From: Hypholoma sublateritium FD-334 SS-4
Taxonomy: Eukaryota > Basidiomycota > Agaricomycetes > Agaricales > Strophariaceae
Assembly: GCA_000827495.1 (NCBI GenBank)
Contig: KN817579.1
Span: 1-64,000, forward strand
DNA length: 64,000 nucleotides
Reading direction: 5' to 3'
Made by a program: the position numbers and the translations under genes. The notes beneath the pieces were generated by a model. It ran no database searches, was not told the DNA's origin, and saw only the letters and a program-made list of their open reading frames with translations. The first letter of the stretch is position 1. Every line of letters starts with the position of its first letter. Shown here piece after piece: positions 26,150 through 37,915 of this stretch.

Positions 26150-27017
26150 CGGCGCGACGATCCGCTGAATCACCGAGTTCGAAAGATGCATTTCAATTTC
26201 ACGAAACTTGCACCACTCTGCACCTCAGAGTGGGACTGCAGCCTTGCCGCAGCCACCTAGTCCCGACCCCAGACGAAGTTAGCGCTCGGCGAACTAGACA
26301 CCTGTGGGCCCACGGGGCGAGCAGGTGTGCCTACTGTATAATATGCTTCTTTCGGCGAACGGACGGCTGCTTGGATGCCGCTTGGTGTCTGGTGAGCGTC
26401 CCGACGTTCAACCACGGCTCGCATATGCTAAGAATTCTGCAGGCTCACCGCTGACGGCGATTCAGATGGCGCGTGCGATACGAAGCGCGCGGATTCCCTC
26501 TCGCACTGCGCGGGTGATGTCAATATATGTCTGTTTTTTGAAGATATGGGGTGCAAGGTCGTCGTTGTAATCACGTACTTATACCTCGGCCCAGCACCTC
26601 GTCGTGGGCCCCAGGCCCGGAGCCCGACGCCCGGCGCCTCGCACCACCCATCCCGACCCTCGCCGATATCCTCACATTAAATCCCTGAGCGCTGGATATC
26701 GCCTTCTGGCACTCATACTCAGCCCCTTGTGCGCTGTTCTTTGCAGATAGCATCCCGTTCCACTGAATATTGGCCTACGATTTGCCTACAATCCTCAGTT
26801 TCTAGGTGCGAAGTCTGAAATATTCTAACTGCCTTCTTGACTTCACCAACATGGGCACCCGCCAGGAATCGAACGCAGCAATGGACAACAAAAAAAGGAA
26901 ATACATACAAGTGAATCAAATATGATTCGCCTAGTCACCAATTCGTCTCAGAATAGTATGTTTCTGCACAAAAAAATTGATAGAAATGATATTAAATACG
27001 CAGCAGGCGCTCTGCCA
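26150..27017. repeat. left half of the NACHT-gene segmental duplication (downstream flank of NACHT gene 1)
   Basis: Nearly the same sequence recurs at about 38690-39700. Shared blocks include TTTCACGAAACTTGCACCAC, CTACTGTATAATATGCTTCT (CTACTGCATAATATGCTTCT in the other copy) and GGTGATGTCAATATATGTCT. No long reading frame is conserved in both. Confidence 0.75.
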
Positions 27018-29575
27018 TCAATTATCTCCAACATCGGTTGTACGACGTATGTATCTGTATGCAGCGTCCATCAAGCGGCGTCGAGGCGTGTACTTTAGAA
27101 AGATCGGGAGGCGTCTTATACGTCGGTTGATAAATGCAAGCAGTTTGTCGGACTTGGGGCATAGATCGAGGATGGGAATGAGAAATCGGTAGGTAAGCTG
27201 GGAACTCCAGTAATATGCCAAGGAAAAGTCTTCTCCAATTTGCGTGAAATTCCATTGTTGGGAACAGAGGCGTAAATCACTTTTGAACTTCATGAGGTGT
27301 ATTTCCCGTTGAAGCCTACATAGTCTCCCCGATTTGACGTGGTCCCGCCTATACGAATGGTTAGACTTGAGGATCCAGTGGCAATCTTCTACTGGACGTG
27401 ACCACCGAATACGATGGAAATGGCAATAGCGATAATCGCGACCTCGAGGGTAACCCCAATTCGAACCGCGCGATGTCATCAACGTCTTGAAAATTTGAAT
27501 TGCGATATGGATGTATGGATTTTCACCCGCATTAATTTTTGAGTGGCCAATGATCTTGAAGATTGGATTTAGATACTCTTCCCTGAAGAGGTCCAATGGG
27601 TTGTAGATAGGGTCGTACCGCGCTTTTACCTCGTTATTCAAAGCCAACAATGCATCGTCATAACGTGTTCCATTTAGTAGGACATCACAGGCCAACGTCT
27701 CCGCCAAGGCAGGAAAATAAAGTATCTGAAACTCGGAATATCTGGCTGAGCGGAAGTCCTCGTCATAGAGTAGTTTGATACGCCATGCATGTTTTACGCA
27801 AATTTCTTGACACCTGAGTTCATCCTGTGTAGCAGATTTGGCTGGGAGAAACTACATGATATTTTAATCAATTTCTGAGATAGGAGATGAAGTAATATCA
27901 AATACCTTGGTCTCAGGCAGCAGCCACTGGCATAAATCTAGCCAGATGTCGCAGTCGCGCTCATTGTACGGATCATCAAAATCACGCCACATCAAGTCCA
28001 GTGGAAGAGACTCCAGATCTCGGAATAAGTCTTCGGGAATCTGTAATGGTCGGGAGTTGGACGAGGCAAAAATTGATTCAGATATGGTCATAAGGTCGCA
28101 GTTTTTTGAAGAGACCTCATCCGAACAAATCCGTTTGAGTCCAATGCGCGCAAGTCTGGCATAATATTGGGCCTCATCAATGTGGAACCTTCCACTTCGG
28201 TTTTGGTCGGCAAGAAAGTCACTCAGTGATGCATGAGAAAGTTGTACATAATAGTCACTATCCATTAGATCGGCGGGATTGTCGACTCTGGGGTCTATGT
28301 TGGTGAGCCTGATGATGGACGCAAGGGATGAGAATATCATGGCAACATCTTCTTGATCAACTCCAAGGAACCACGAGATACTTGATAGCGAGCAAGGTTC
28401 GTCTGAATATGAAAAGTAGCCCATCATAAGTGCCAGTATATCCGACATAAGAGCTCTATCTTGAACGGATGAGAGAATATACGTATACAATGCGTCGATC
28501 TCGGCGAATGGGACGTCATTTGAACGCGCTTCACGTATACCCAAAATAACGTCCAGTTGTCGTGACGGTGAAGCGCGGATGGCAGAAATGTATTTGATCA
28601 CGGTTGACGCATAGATGAATTGACCAGACGACTTGCTGACCAGTGTATTGAGGGCAGAAGAGGTCGGCCACGTCGATGGGATGTGTCCTCTCATTGGATG
28701 TGTCTCCTTGATCCAGCGGAACGATTCGGTTAAGAAAAGTTGGATGTCGTCATCAGGTCTGTACGAGTCATCTAAACCCAGAGAATTCCATAAGGCGGCG
28801 AGCTCAGGCGAGTCGAAAGAGAATCTGATATCAGTTTCGGGTCGACTGGAGATAAGGAAGAGCAAAGGGAAGTTATGTACACGGATTGCACGGGCGATGG
28901 CACGTAGTACGGCGCGCCGGTGATCTTCGTCATTGCACTCGTCTAGGCCGTCAATTAGAATTAGGCGAGGAGCCGATCTGGGATCTGAAAAAAAGCCGGA
29001 CTGAACGAGACGTTGCAATGGGCCGACGATAAGCACGTCGATTTGTGCGTCGAGGGTTTTATCAAAGATCAGAGGATCACGGAGGATAGCCGCGTCGAGT
29101 GCGCCGGTGATCTGTGGGATCCTCGTCGACATCTGGTATGCGATGGTCGCTACGAGTGAGCCGGGGTGGTTTCGCGTGCCGTCGGATCTGGAGAATAAGA
29201 AGCTGGAAAGCAGAATGTCGAGTGCGGCGCACTTCTCAGCGATGGATTGAAGGATTGCCGATTTTCCAGCGCCCGCGGGACCATATAGCCATAAAATCAG
29301 GGCTGGTCGGTCATCAGAACCGAATATCCATTGCATGATATGCTCGAGGATGGCCTCTCGAGTCCCAGGGTGACACTTTGGAGGATCGTAGCGTGTGCTT
29401 GAGTTGTGCATCGCATTGGAGTTGGCCGCTTTCTCGAGTTTGTCTGTCGTTTTGAACATTTCATGAGCCTGATTCGCTTGGACTTCCAGTAGCTCTCACC
29501 GATTCCAGTCCTGGCACTGCCGCCGAATGTGCTATCATTTATCGTAATATGCCGAGCATTATTGAAATACGACAT
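27018..29575 (-). CDS. NACHT/STAND ATPase (fungal NLR-like protein), copy 1
   Basis: Exons 29575-29500, 29443-27906 and 27851-27018 give 815 residues; introns are 56 and 54 nt. Exon 1 encodes the short N terminus MSYFNNARHITINDSTFGG, joined in phase to DKLEKAAN. The NACHT core has Walker A GPAGAGKS at about 80-87, Walker B LILIDGLDEC at about 186-195, and the arginine of LISSRPE at about 226. A winged-helix-like middle follows (SISWFLGVDQEDV, LSHASLSDFLAD). The last exon encodes a 278-residue Arg/Tyr-rich C terminus without visible WD, ankyrin or TPR repeats. Family knowledge: such ATPases oligomerise on a trigger and act in heterokaryon incompatibility and presumed innate recognition. Which partner or ligand this one has is unknown. 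An internal ATG at 29459 offers an alternative start, but the conserved spliced exon in all three copies favours the longer form. Confidence 0.85.
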
Positions 29576-30299
29576 TTAGTCTGAAATGGCGATGTCAGCG
29601 CGGCTTTATGAGAACATGAGCAATCGGACAAACCGGGGGAGAAAGGTGGGAAGGGCGTTGCAGAAGGTAGGTAGAGTCCCCTGCTCTTAATATATGATTT
29701 TCATGACAGCAATGGCGATGCGATTGTACATGCGTTACTTGAACGCAACCCGATCTAAAATACTTGTATAGCTTATGACTGACACTTCATATGTATAAAT
29801 GGCGACTGCATATCAGTGGTTTGCCAACCATCCGACGATTCCCTCGGGTGACACCTTCATAGAGAAACACATCCGCACCAACACCCGACCACCGCGCCGG
29901 CCGACTTGTGGCAAGAGGCATCCCCACAGGCGCGCTCAAGACACGCGTGAGTAGGTATCTTCGAAATGCAGTGCGCCTTGTTCACCTTGTAGACAGCACC
30001 TGATCGTAACAAGCTTCCTGTACCGCCCCATCCGTCTGGCGTTGATTATAGTAAACGAACAGCCCACGACCACAGGCTTCACGTACTGCCCCGCCCACCA
30101 AGTGCTGAGCACAGGAGATGCGCATATACACAGCCCCGGCATCAATAAGTACGGCGTTGTATTTGGATCGTCTATAACGGTACGCGCCCAGATATAGCGA
30201 CCTCCCATCCCGGTTGTACGTACACGCACACGGACAGCACACAGCCCACGTCAAGGAGCGAATTAAATCCAGGCATTCTCGACACCGCTGTCACCGGCG
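29576..30299. other. upstream region of NACHT gene 1
   Basis: The first 300 bp resemble the sequence upstream of copy 2 at 41742-42010, so the promoter was duplicated with the gene. Beyond 29900 I see no gene. Confidence 0.45.
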
Positions 30300-31660
30300 C
30301 CGGTTTACTGGCTCAACTGTCGCATCCAGAACATAGCATGTAGAGAAGCACAAGACAAGGACAACAGGGGAGCCGCCCACGGCCATCGAATATGATCGAG
30401 GATGGGTAACCACGCCGCGCGCGGCAGCAGCGAGGCAGCCAGAATAGTGAGGTTCAAGTCAGATTCACGATCGCGACGAGCACAGCGCGCCGTGTCGAAG
30501 ATAGCGCAAGCAGCGCAGCGCGCGTGGACCAGGAGACGGACGCGGTGTCCATCGTGGAATTCGGATCTCGAACGTGTCGATGGCGTCTTATTAAGCGGCC
30601 AGAGCGTGATTTCGAATGCGAGCGCCGTGAGTAAGAGCACATAAACGGATGCCACAGACTGTAGCAATCTGGGGCGAACGTCAGGAGAATGGCGGAGAGA
30701 GTAAACACGATAACTGCAGAGGGCGGGGCGGGCGAGTGGGAGAGTATACATAGGTCAGAAGCAGTCGATCAAGAAAAAACAACGGAACGGAACGTACAAC
30801 GCGATAGATCTAGTGGAATACAGTTTTTCAACGGCGACGTCTCTCAACATGGCGCAGCACCTCCGCGGATGAACGTTGAACGATGAACACGCGGTGGACG
30901 GGGCTGGTGGCCAGGAGCGGTGTACAGCATGGACGCGCGATCGTCCATCGCGCCAGCGCCGAACGCGTACAGAGTCCGGGAGCACGACGATGCGATGCAG
31001 ATGCAGCGCACAGAGAAGCACGGGTAGCGTCAGTGCAGTGGATGCAGTTGCATGGGCGAGTAGTACGGGTGGTGGTCGGACCAGGTTGAAGTTTACGTGA
31101 TGATTATGGCGTCACTCGTGTTCGGCTGTCGGTGGCGTCGATGGCGTCGTCTTCAAAGCCGAAAGCGTGCAGGCGGCAGCAAACGCGTGATGTAGGGGTA
31201 CAGGAAAAGTAATGACATGCGACGAGGAAGAGGGCGGCGGGGAGAACGAGCGCGATGGGGGCAGGACAAGGCGCTCGATCATGGAATCAGGGTGGTGGAT
31301 GCGGATGGCAGGATTCGGGCGAGTAGCATAAGAGGAGCGGGGAGGGAGTACACCGCGGGGGCGCAGGATGTCGATGAGGCGCTGGGGAGAGGGTGACGCC
31401 AGCGTTCGTGTTCCCGACAGCGAACTTGTAGGCCAGACCTGGTGAACGTCAGATCTCTGCCCAGGCGCAAAAGGGAGAAAAAGACACCTTCTGGTTCGTC
31501 AACGTTTGTTCCAGCGGCGCTGCACTGGTGGAATGCCATGTTGGGACAGCAGTCGCTCGTGCTCGCGTGTGAGGCGTTGTCCATTCAACGCAGCAGATCG
31601 CGTACGGGGGTGTACCATACCTCGTTTCCATGGATGACTGTTGAGGCCTGAGGATCCTGT
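30300..31660 (-). repeat. decayed GC-rich repeat R1, copy 3
   Basis: Shares GGCCAGGAGCGGTGTACAGC at about 30910 and GTAGGCCAGACCTGGTGAAC at about 31430 with other R1 copies. The rest is heavily diverged. No intact gene. Confidence 0.45.
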
Positions 31661-32499
31661 ATCAGTAAGGTACAGCAGAACGGCAGCGGCAACACGCACC
31701 CTCAACTCGCCGATGTACTGCGCGTAATAGCTGGGGAGAGCAACGGAATGCTCGCGGAATGCCATCCGGATAATGGCGGGCACGGGAATAGAGTTCGTAT
31801 TGGGGGATATTCGGGAGTCCGAGTAAAATGGGTGCCCCCGAGCAACCCACGAGGAACAAAATCTAGATAGCGAGAAATACGGACGATATTGAGGAGCGGC
31901 TTGGGAGCGGCGTCAGCCGCTGCACTCAAAGCGCTGAACAACGTTGAACTCCCACGCCGCTGATAGCCGGATGCCATGCCTGCACGATGCCCTCCGCGCA
32001 GGCGCGCAGAGCCTCAGCGCTTCAGCTTCAGCACTCTTAATTTAACTACTTATAAGAACGGTCATTTTACGTCTATGATATGACATGAAATGAAGTTTTG
32101 ATTTTGGTACAACAGATTTCTGCAGCAAGGGTTCAGAATCGATTTTATCAGCACTTACCAGCGAACGTGGGACGGCTCTTTTTCTAATTACTTTATTGAG
32201 GGTGCGTGGTTATTTCGAATTTATCTCCTTTTGCAGTCTTCGTTCAAGTCAGATGTACGAAGTATGTGGTTGGGTCAGTTTCTGTCCCTTGGCAGTCCCG
32301 GGCCTTCCTTGTATTGTTAGCAAATCTGCAGTGTCTATTTTTATCAACACAGTAGAATGCGGCGTCAGATCAATGCCTGGACGCATTAAGGGAGGGTGAC
32401 TCACGTCGACGTCAGCGGGTGGAGGGCGGGTACGCCGTCGATTCAAAAGGGCTCGTGACGCCAAGCTGCAACGTACGATCAGCGCGAATAAATGATAAA
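31661..32499. other. intergenic, nothing recognised
   Basis: Moderate-GC DNA between R1 copies. No family-like frame, RNA or clear repeat seen. Confidence 0.3.
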
Positions 32500-34020
32500 T
32501 AACATAACAGAAATGAACAAACGCACCGTACAGCGCGCAATCGTGGGCCTGACAACTGTCATCCGGACGACGTCGCGCACGGGGAGCGATTCAGAGGCGT
32601 AGGGACCGAAGACGGCCACGAGGACGAGGACGCCTAACGCATGACATACACAACATGGAAGTACGCGCGGGGAGGCCGCGGCACTGCGTTCCTACATCAC
32701 CGTCGGTTACCGGTCCGGCGCGCCTCGGTGGCGGGGTAAGAATAGCAGGCGCCGCCGACGATAAGTGCACAAGAGTGGGTCAGGAGCGGTGTACGGCGTG
32801 CACGCGCGATCGGATAGATGGGGCGTTTATTGTCGGTCCCTGGGCCTATCGATTCATTACGCGCGTGGGGGGGGCAAAACTTAGGTGTTATCCGGATGGG
32901 ATCGCGCGCGCGGAGCGAAGGGTACGAAGACGAAGCCGAGCGCGAGGTGGAAGCGGCGGCGCTGGGCTACGCGGCGCACTCTGTGGCGCTGCGTTGACTC
33001 TGCGTTTCCTATAGGCGGTGGAGCCGCGTTTGCTCAGCGCTGCGTTTTCTGGCGCTGCGTTCCTACATCACGGTTGGTTGTCATTCCGGCGCGTGTCGGC
33101 GGCGCACGCTCGCGGGGGGTAAGTATAGCTGACACGAGGCGCACGGCAGACATGGACCAGGAGCCAGGAGCGGTGTCTGGCATGTACGCGGGATCGTCGA
33201 TTCCTTGCCGAGCGCCATTGGTAAATGCATAAACGCGCGGGCGAACGGGGTGATCCAAAGGCAAAAGAGGGCAGGGAGGAAGCGCGGTGGGTGGCTGTAA
33301 GGAATGGTAAAGGGCTGCGTGGTGAATGGCGTGGTGGCGGGCAGGGGTGTATGATGCGTGGCGGGCAGACATGTGGGGGATTGATCGATCACTACGAGGG
33401 TCTTGGGAAGGCAGGCACGGCGGCTCTACGAAAGCGGGTGGAGCAATGGACTGGAGGTGTGACTCTAAGACGGAGCGCGACGGCTGCCCGGGGACGGATA
33501 AGTGGGTGAACAGCGTAGAGGAGGGCAGGAACGCACCAGACTGCAAGTACGACGAGGCGTCACGCCGATGTGTACGTGATCACCACAGGCGCAGGGAGCG
33601 TGAGTGCAGCGGCGCATGTGCTTCACCATTCGTGTTGCGATGACGGGGCGTTGACGAGAGCACGGAAGGGGTCGGTGTACTCTGTGCCGTTTTCATGGAC
33701 AACAGAGGGCATGAAGAGGCTACTTTGTCTATCAGTACGACACCCACAGAGTAGAACGTCGCGCACGCACCCTCAGCGGGCAAATGTCCTGAGCGAGATC
33801 GCGCGGGGGATCAGCGGGAAATTCATCCAGACGAGATTCGGTAGGGGCAGGTGTAAGATAGGTCCAGGAGGCGGGGAACAGGGGAGATAATTTCGAAGAC
33901 CGGCGGTGAGCAGGACATCGAGGCGCTAGCGCCGCCGTTTGTGGTGGTGATGGGTTGGTGTTGGGCGGGCGCTGATCAGACTGAGAGCGCTGCGCTCCCA
34001 CTTTGCTCGTGATGCATTTT
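32500..34020 (-). repeat. decayed GC-rich repeat R1, copy 4
   Basis: The longest recognisable R1 copy: opening GAACAAACGCACCGT at about 32517, TGTCATCCGGACGACGTCGC at about 32568, CATGGAAGTACGCGCGG at about 32653, and the end module GCTGATCAGACTGAGAGCGC at about 33971 followed by GCTCGTGATGCAT. Stops interrupt every frame. Confidence 0.55.
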
Positions 34021-34029
34021 GGGCACAGG

Positions 34030-34290
34030 TAAAAGGCAGTGTGGCGTGAGTGAGTGCGTGAGAATGAGTGAGGGTGCGTGATAATGAGTGAGCGGTGCGT
34101 GCGCGTGCGTGAGTGGTGCGTGCAAGTGCGTGAGTGGTGCGTATGAGTGCGTGAGTGGTGCGTGCGGGTGAGTGGGTGGTGCGTGCAATTGAGTGGGTGG
34201 TGCGTGACGGTTAGTGGGGTGTACGTGGATAAGTAAGTGAAGAGTGCGTGTTGAGTGCGTGGGTGATGCGTGAGGATCTCTGACCATATA
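34030..34290. repeat. minisatellite built on GTGCGTGAGTG
   Basis: About 260 bp of imperfect units of 18-20 bp around GTGCGTGAGTGGTGCGTG, with point changes between units. It directly follows the end of an R1 copy. Confidence 0.85.
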
Positions 34291-34426
34291 AGAGTGTCAT
34301 GTATGACTACGTATATATTATAATATTATAACTGTCTCTCGTGTCTCATTATTCTATTCTTCCTTCCGAGGAATAGCGCGAGGCTTTGGGGGTATCTTCC
34401 TCTCAGGCACAGGGAGAGGTATATTT

Positions 34427-36485
34427 TCAACGTAACTTCCACCTCGCTAGTTGAATAGAATTAATGTCAGTCATGTATTTGTGGGTATATCGAAGCAAAT
34501 TGAACATTACCACCAGTTGAGTTTCATTTTCATCATAATCATACCGGTTCCAGTGCTCTGGAAGATCGTCATATGGCCACCAATACTGGTGATCACCGGA
34601 ATCTAATCCCCATTGGTAATACCCAGCAATACCTGCTCTCTTCGAGACTTCAAACATCTCTTCTTCGAGCCGAGCCAGGCATTCTTTGTCGACCTCGATA
34701 TCCATCAGCAGGGACGGAACTCCGGTCAGTTGCGCCTCCCATCCCTTCTTCAAGAGTTCCTGTTTTCCCAGCTTACCATATTTCTCGTTTGATGAGAGTT
34801 GAGCTGTGATATAGATTGTGCATGCATGCGCAATAGGTAATTGTCCGAGCCACAGATGTCGCATATCATGTTGGCCATTTGCAACATGTTTCTCAAACCA
34901 ATTGGAAATTTGGGCGCGTTCAATCAGTGTCAAGCAGCCTGCGTAAGGTATGAGCGAGTCTCTTGATTTTTTCATGTCTGCGAGCCATTGGTTAGCGGGT
35001 ATGTTGTCATTGGCAGTCTCTTCCTGAAGGAGGATGCGCCTCAGAACATCTCTCTCAGGGCGTAGGACATCGTGGATTTTTTTTGAATATGGCACGGAGC
35101 GCGGGTCGGCTAGTATATCTTCAGATGTCTTGAGTTCGTGAGCGTGCTGCCACTGTCCAAGCTGCGAGCAAGTCGTCGAGAAATGAACCAGAAACCACAC
35201 AAAATTAAGGAAAATCTCACCCTAATACTTCTTCGAGAGGGGGCATCGAGCCATAAAGAATCCACTAGATCGGTGACCGGAATTATCGAGACTTGATCTG
35301 GGTAATAATTGGTGTGCTCAAGGAAGATATTACCTCTCCACCACCTCACAATCCAGCCTTCCGTAGTCTTCATGATAAGCCGGACTGGATACCAGTAAAC
35401 TCCATTTCGAGCAAGACCACCACGGCCAGGCCTGCAATATTGTGTCACATTAATGGTAGAGACCAGACGAAAGTAACAGTGAAGCCCAACATTAAGCGCT
35501 CACGGAGAGGCTTCAGTGGTCTTGTACGTCCATCCGTGTCTCTGTAAATTTTAGCTCTATCAGAATGGAATGTGATCGACAGTACCCGAGTAGCTCACTG
35601 TTGTTTCTTGGAATTTCGCGAGGGTTGGTGACGTACAATTAGAAATTGCAGATCACACCAGACCATTGAAATAAAAATGAAATAACATCGCATTCTTGAC
35701 GATACAATGTTCCGCCACACTTGCAATCTTCTTGAAGTTGCTCCTGGAGAAGTTCGAGCTTGACCTTTGGGCGTGTAATGATTTGACAAGTGGGATTATC
35801 ACATTCAATAACACCCAGACAGATTCTTCGCGTTTTCAGTCCATCTTGCCATTCCAATGCATCGGAATCCTTGTTATTTGGATATCCTCCATTAGCCCGA
35901 ACAGACCAATGAGTGCGCAATTTCCCTGTCTGCTTGAATTCTGTATGTGTGAAGTCACGTTCTATTGGACCATCAGGCCAGCCATCCCATAACTCGCCCG
36001 TGGGGGTTACATGAAGTTTTGGTTTTGGGATAGATTTGATGGGGAGTGGAGGAAGCTCTTTCTCCTTGGACAGTGGAACATTCTCCTTGGACGGTGGAAC
36101 GGGAATATATCGACCGTCAGCAGTTAGCATGCAGAGAATTGGCTCCCCACACAGATTGTGCGATCCTGTAGGTACTGAAAGCGGAATAAGTGCAGATTGA
36201 GTATATTATATATTGAATATTCACGTACCTTTCAATAAGGTGGATGTATTTGACCCTTGACCTTTCGTCTCGTCTTTTTCTGTCTTCGGACCTTCGATGA
36301 ATCGTACTAGATGCCCTATTCCATTATACTTGAATATTTATGCCTTTCAGAGTGTTGAATATCTACCTGACGAATCGTAGACAGGAATAAATAGAGAAGA
36401 GTCGAAATGAGGATTTGCTAAGTGCGAGCCACCTGCAGAAACATGGCTATCTGAGAGGAAGTAGTAATAGACGTGACGAACGAAA
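34427..36485 (-). CDS. GCM-like zinc-binding protein of an Agaricomycete multi-copy family, possibly damaged
   Basis: Reading leftward, exons with HVYYYFLSDSH and NPHFDSSLFIPVYDSS, then GHLVRFIEGPKTEK, then VPTGSHNLCGEP and a proline-rich linker, lead to the exon ending near 35639. That exon has WDGWPDG, THWSVRANGGYP, CLGVIECDNPTC and CKCGGTLYRQEC, the cysteine order of GCM-type DNA-binding domains (WRKY-GCM1 fold). The final histidine pair of such domains is not visible before a stop at about 35639, and the next splice is unclear. Downstream exons (about 35448-35223 and 35159-34427, joined by a 63-nt GTGAGA intron) encode GWIVRWWRGNIFLEH and a long acidic C-terminal domain with SEDILADPRSVPY and GYYQWGLDSGDH. 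The gene lies between NACHT copies 1 and 2. DNA binding is inferred from the fold. Broken or alternatively spliced in the zinc domain. Confidence 0.55.
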
Positions 36486-36909
36486 TCCTGTTGAAATGAT
36501 ATTAACGACGAGTTCAAACGATAATATCAAGTGAGTGCTGACTCTGATCCCCATCGAGAGGCACTCGGACAAGTTTCTAGATCGCAATGTGATGAGTTCT
36601 AAGGTAGTTGCGACAAAGAAAAAACAAGGTGGCTCACCCCTGTGTAAATAACAACCAAGGAGGCAAGACTAAAGACCGTAGCTATTTATCCCAATTTTTA
36701 TAGACTACGGCTAATTAAAATGGAGAGAACAATATAGAATAGGCGTCGGCCAAGTGCATTTTATGGTGGCCCAAGAATGCATGTGCACATATATAGCACA
36801 TAACAAAACACTCCCCAACGATGAGGTGTTGGTAAAATCTGCAGAGCAAAGCAGCACCCTATATATTGATGCACAGTGCCATATTAATCTACAGTTACTG
36901 TCGAACGAT
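36486..36909. other. intergenic AT-rich DNA
   Basis: Probable 5' region of the GCM-like gene; its first exon may lie here but no convincing start was found. Confidence 0.3.
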
Positions 36910-37310
36910 TACGGAGGTGGGTGAAGGACCTCAAAAGTGCGTGACGGTGAATAGTGAATGTGTGATGGTGCGTGAGGTACGGATAATGGTGCGTGAGGCG
37001 TACAAGAGCGTGCGTGATGCATGAGTGAAGCGTACATGGGCGTGCGTGGTGCATGTGCATGAGTGCGTGCGTATGAGTGAGCTCAACCTAGTGGTGCGTG
37101 AGGGTGCGTGAGGGTGCGCGAGATTTTATGGCAGTGAGTGACGGTGCGTGAGGCGCACTTGCCGGTGCGTGAGGAAGCGCGTGGGTGCGTGAAGATGCGT
37201 GAAGATGCGTGAGCGTGCGTGTGGGTGCGTGAAGGTGAGTGAGGATGCGTGAGCGTGCGTGAATAGTGCGTGAGTGTACGTGAGTGCGACTGTGCGAGCG
37301 TCGGTGAGTG
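36910..37310. repeat. minisatellite of GGTGCGTGAG units
   Basis: About 400 bp of irregular GTGCGTGAGG/GTGCGTGAAG units, densest at 37095-37275. Same core as at 34030-34290. Confidence 0.85.
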
Positions 37311-37774
37311 GAAGGGTGGCTCTTGGTGTCAGTGATATCGAGTGCAAAGGGAGATCAGTATGGTGTACCTTAACAAAGGATGTTCATAGTCGTATATAAT
37401 CTTCCAAGATACGTGTGACTTGGCATATGCACTCTTATCCGTGCACACATATACTCGGCTGCAACGAGAGGTGCTCGACTAATAGGGCATCCAGTGCTCG
37501 GAGAGCTGCGCTGTGGTATCCAACTCACGCAGGCATACTGAGCTATTTTCGCTTGCTATGTATTATTCAAGGTGTATCAATACGTACAGAATGTAACTAA
37601 ACCAGCCGTACGAGAGTCCAAGCACTCGCGCAGATTTCGCGCACTCGTTTTACTGCATTTTACACCTAAGTACAATTTGGACGGCGGTGGGAATCGAATG
37701 CCGAGCACGCCGATGCCAATGCCGTACCTTTGCCGTGCGAAGCAGTGCAAAAATGAGTGAGGCCACATTCGAAA

Positions 37775-37850
37775 TGCGTGGGAGGGGCGTGAGAGTGCGT
37801 GAGAGTGCGTGAGAGTGCGTGCACGCACCTCACGCACCTCACTTACCGCC
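37775..37850. repeat. short GTGCGTGAGA repeat with inverted end
   Basis: Four GTGCGTGAGA-type units run into the reverse complement (GCACGCACCTCACGCAC), so the tract can fold back on itself. Confidence 0.7.
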
Positions 37851-37915
37851 CACTGCTTTTTCCCTTTGCCCATGCATTTTGATGGCCGGCGGCGGTGCCG
37901 GTGCGACGATTAAGG

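Noticed and set aside
26840..26880. Possible tRNA or SINE B-box (GTTCGATTCC on the minus strand), repeated at about 39360
   Set aside because: No matching A-box, acceptor stem or T stem could be paired; it is just part of the segmental duplication.
29444..29499. A 23-nt or 16-nt intron joining the first NACHT exon to the internal ATG frame
   Set aside because: Too short for a fungal intron; the ACAG acceptor 55-56 nt from the donor keeps phase in all three copies.
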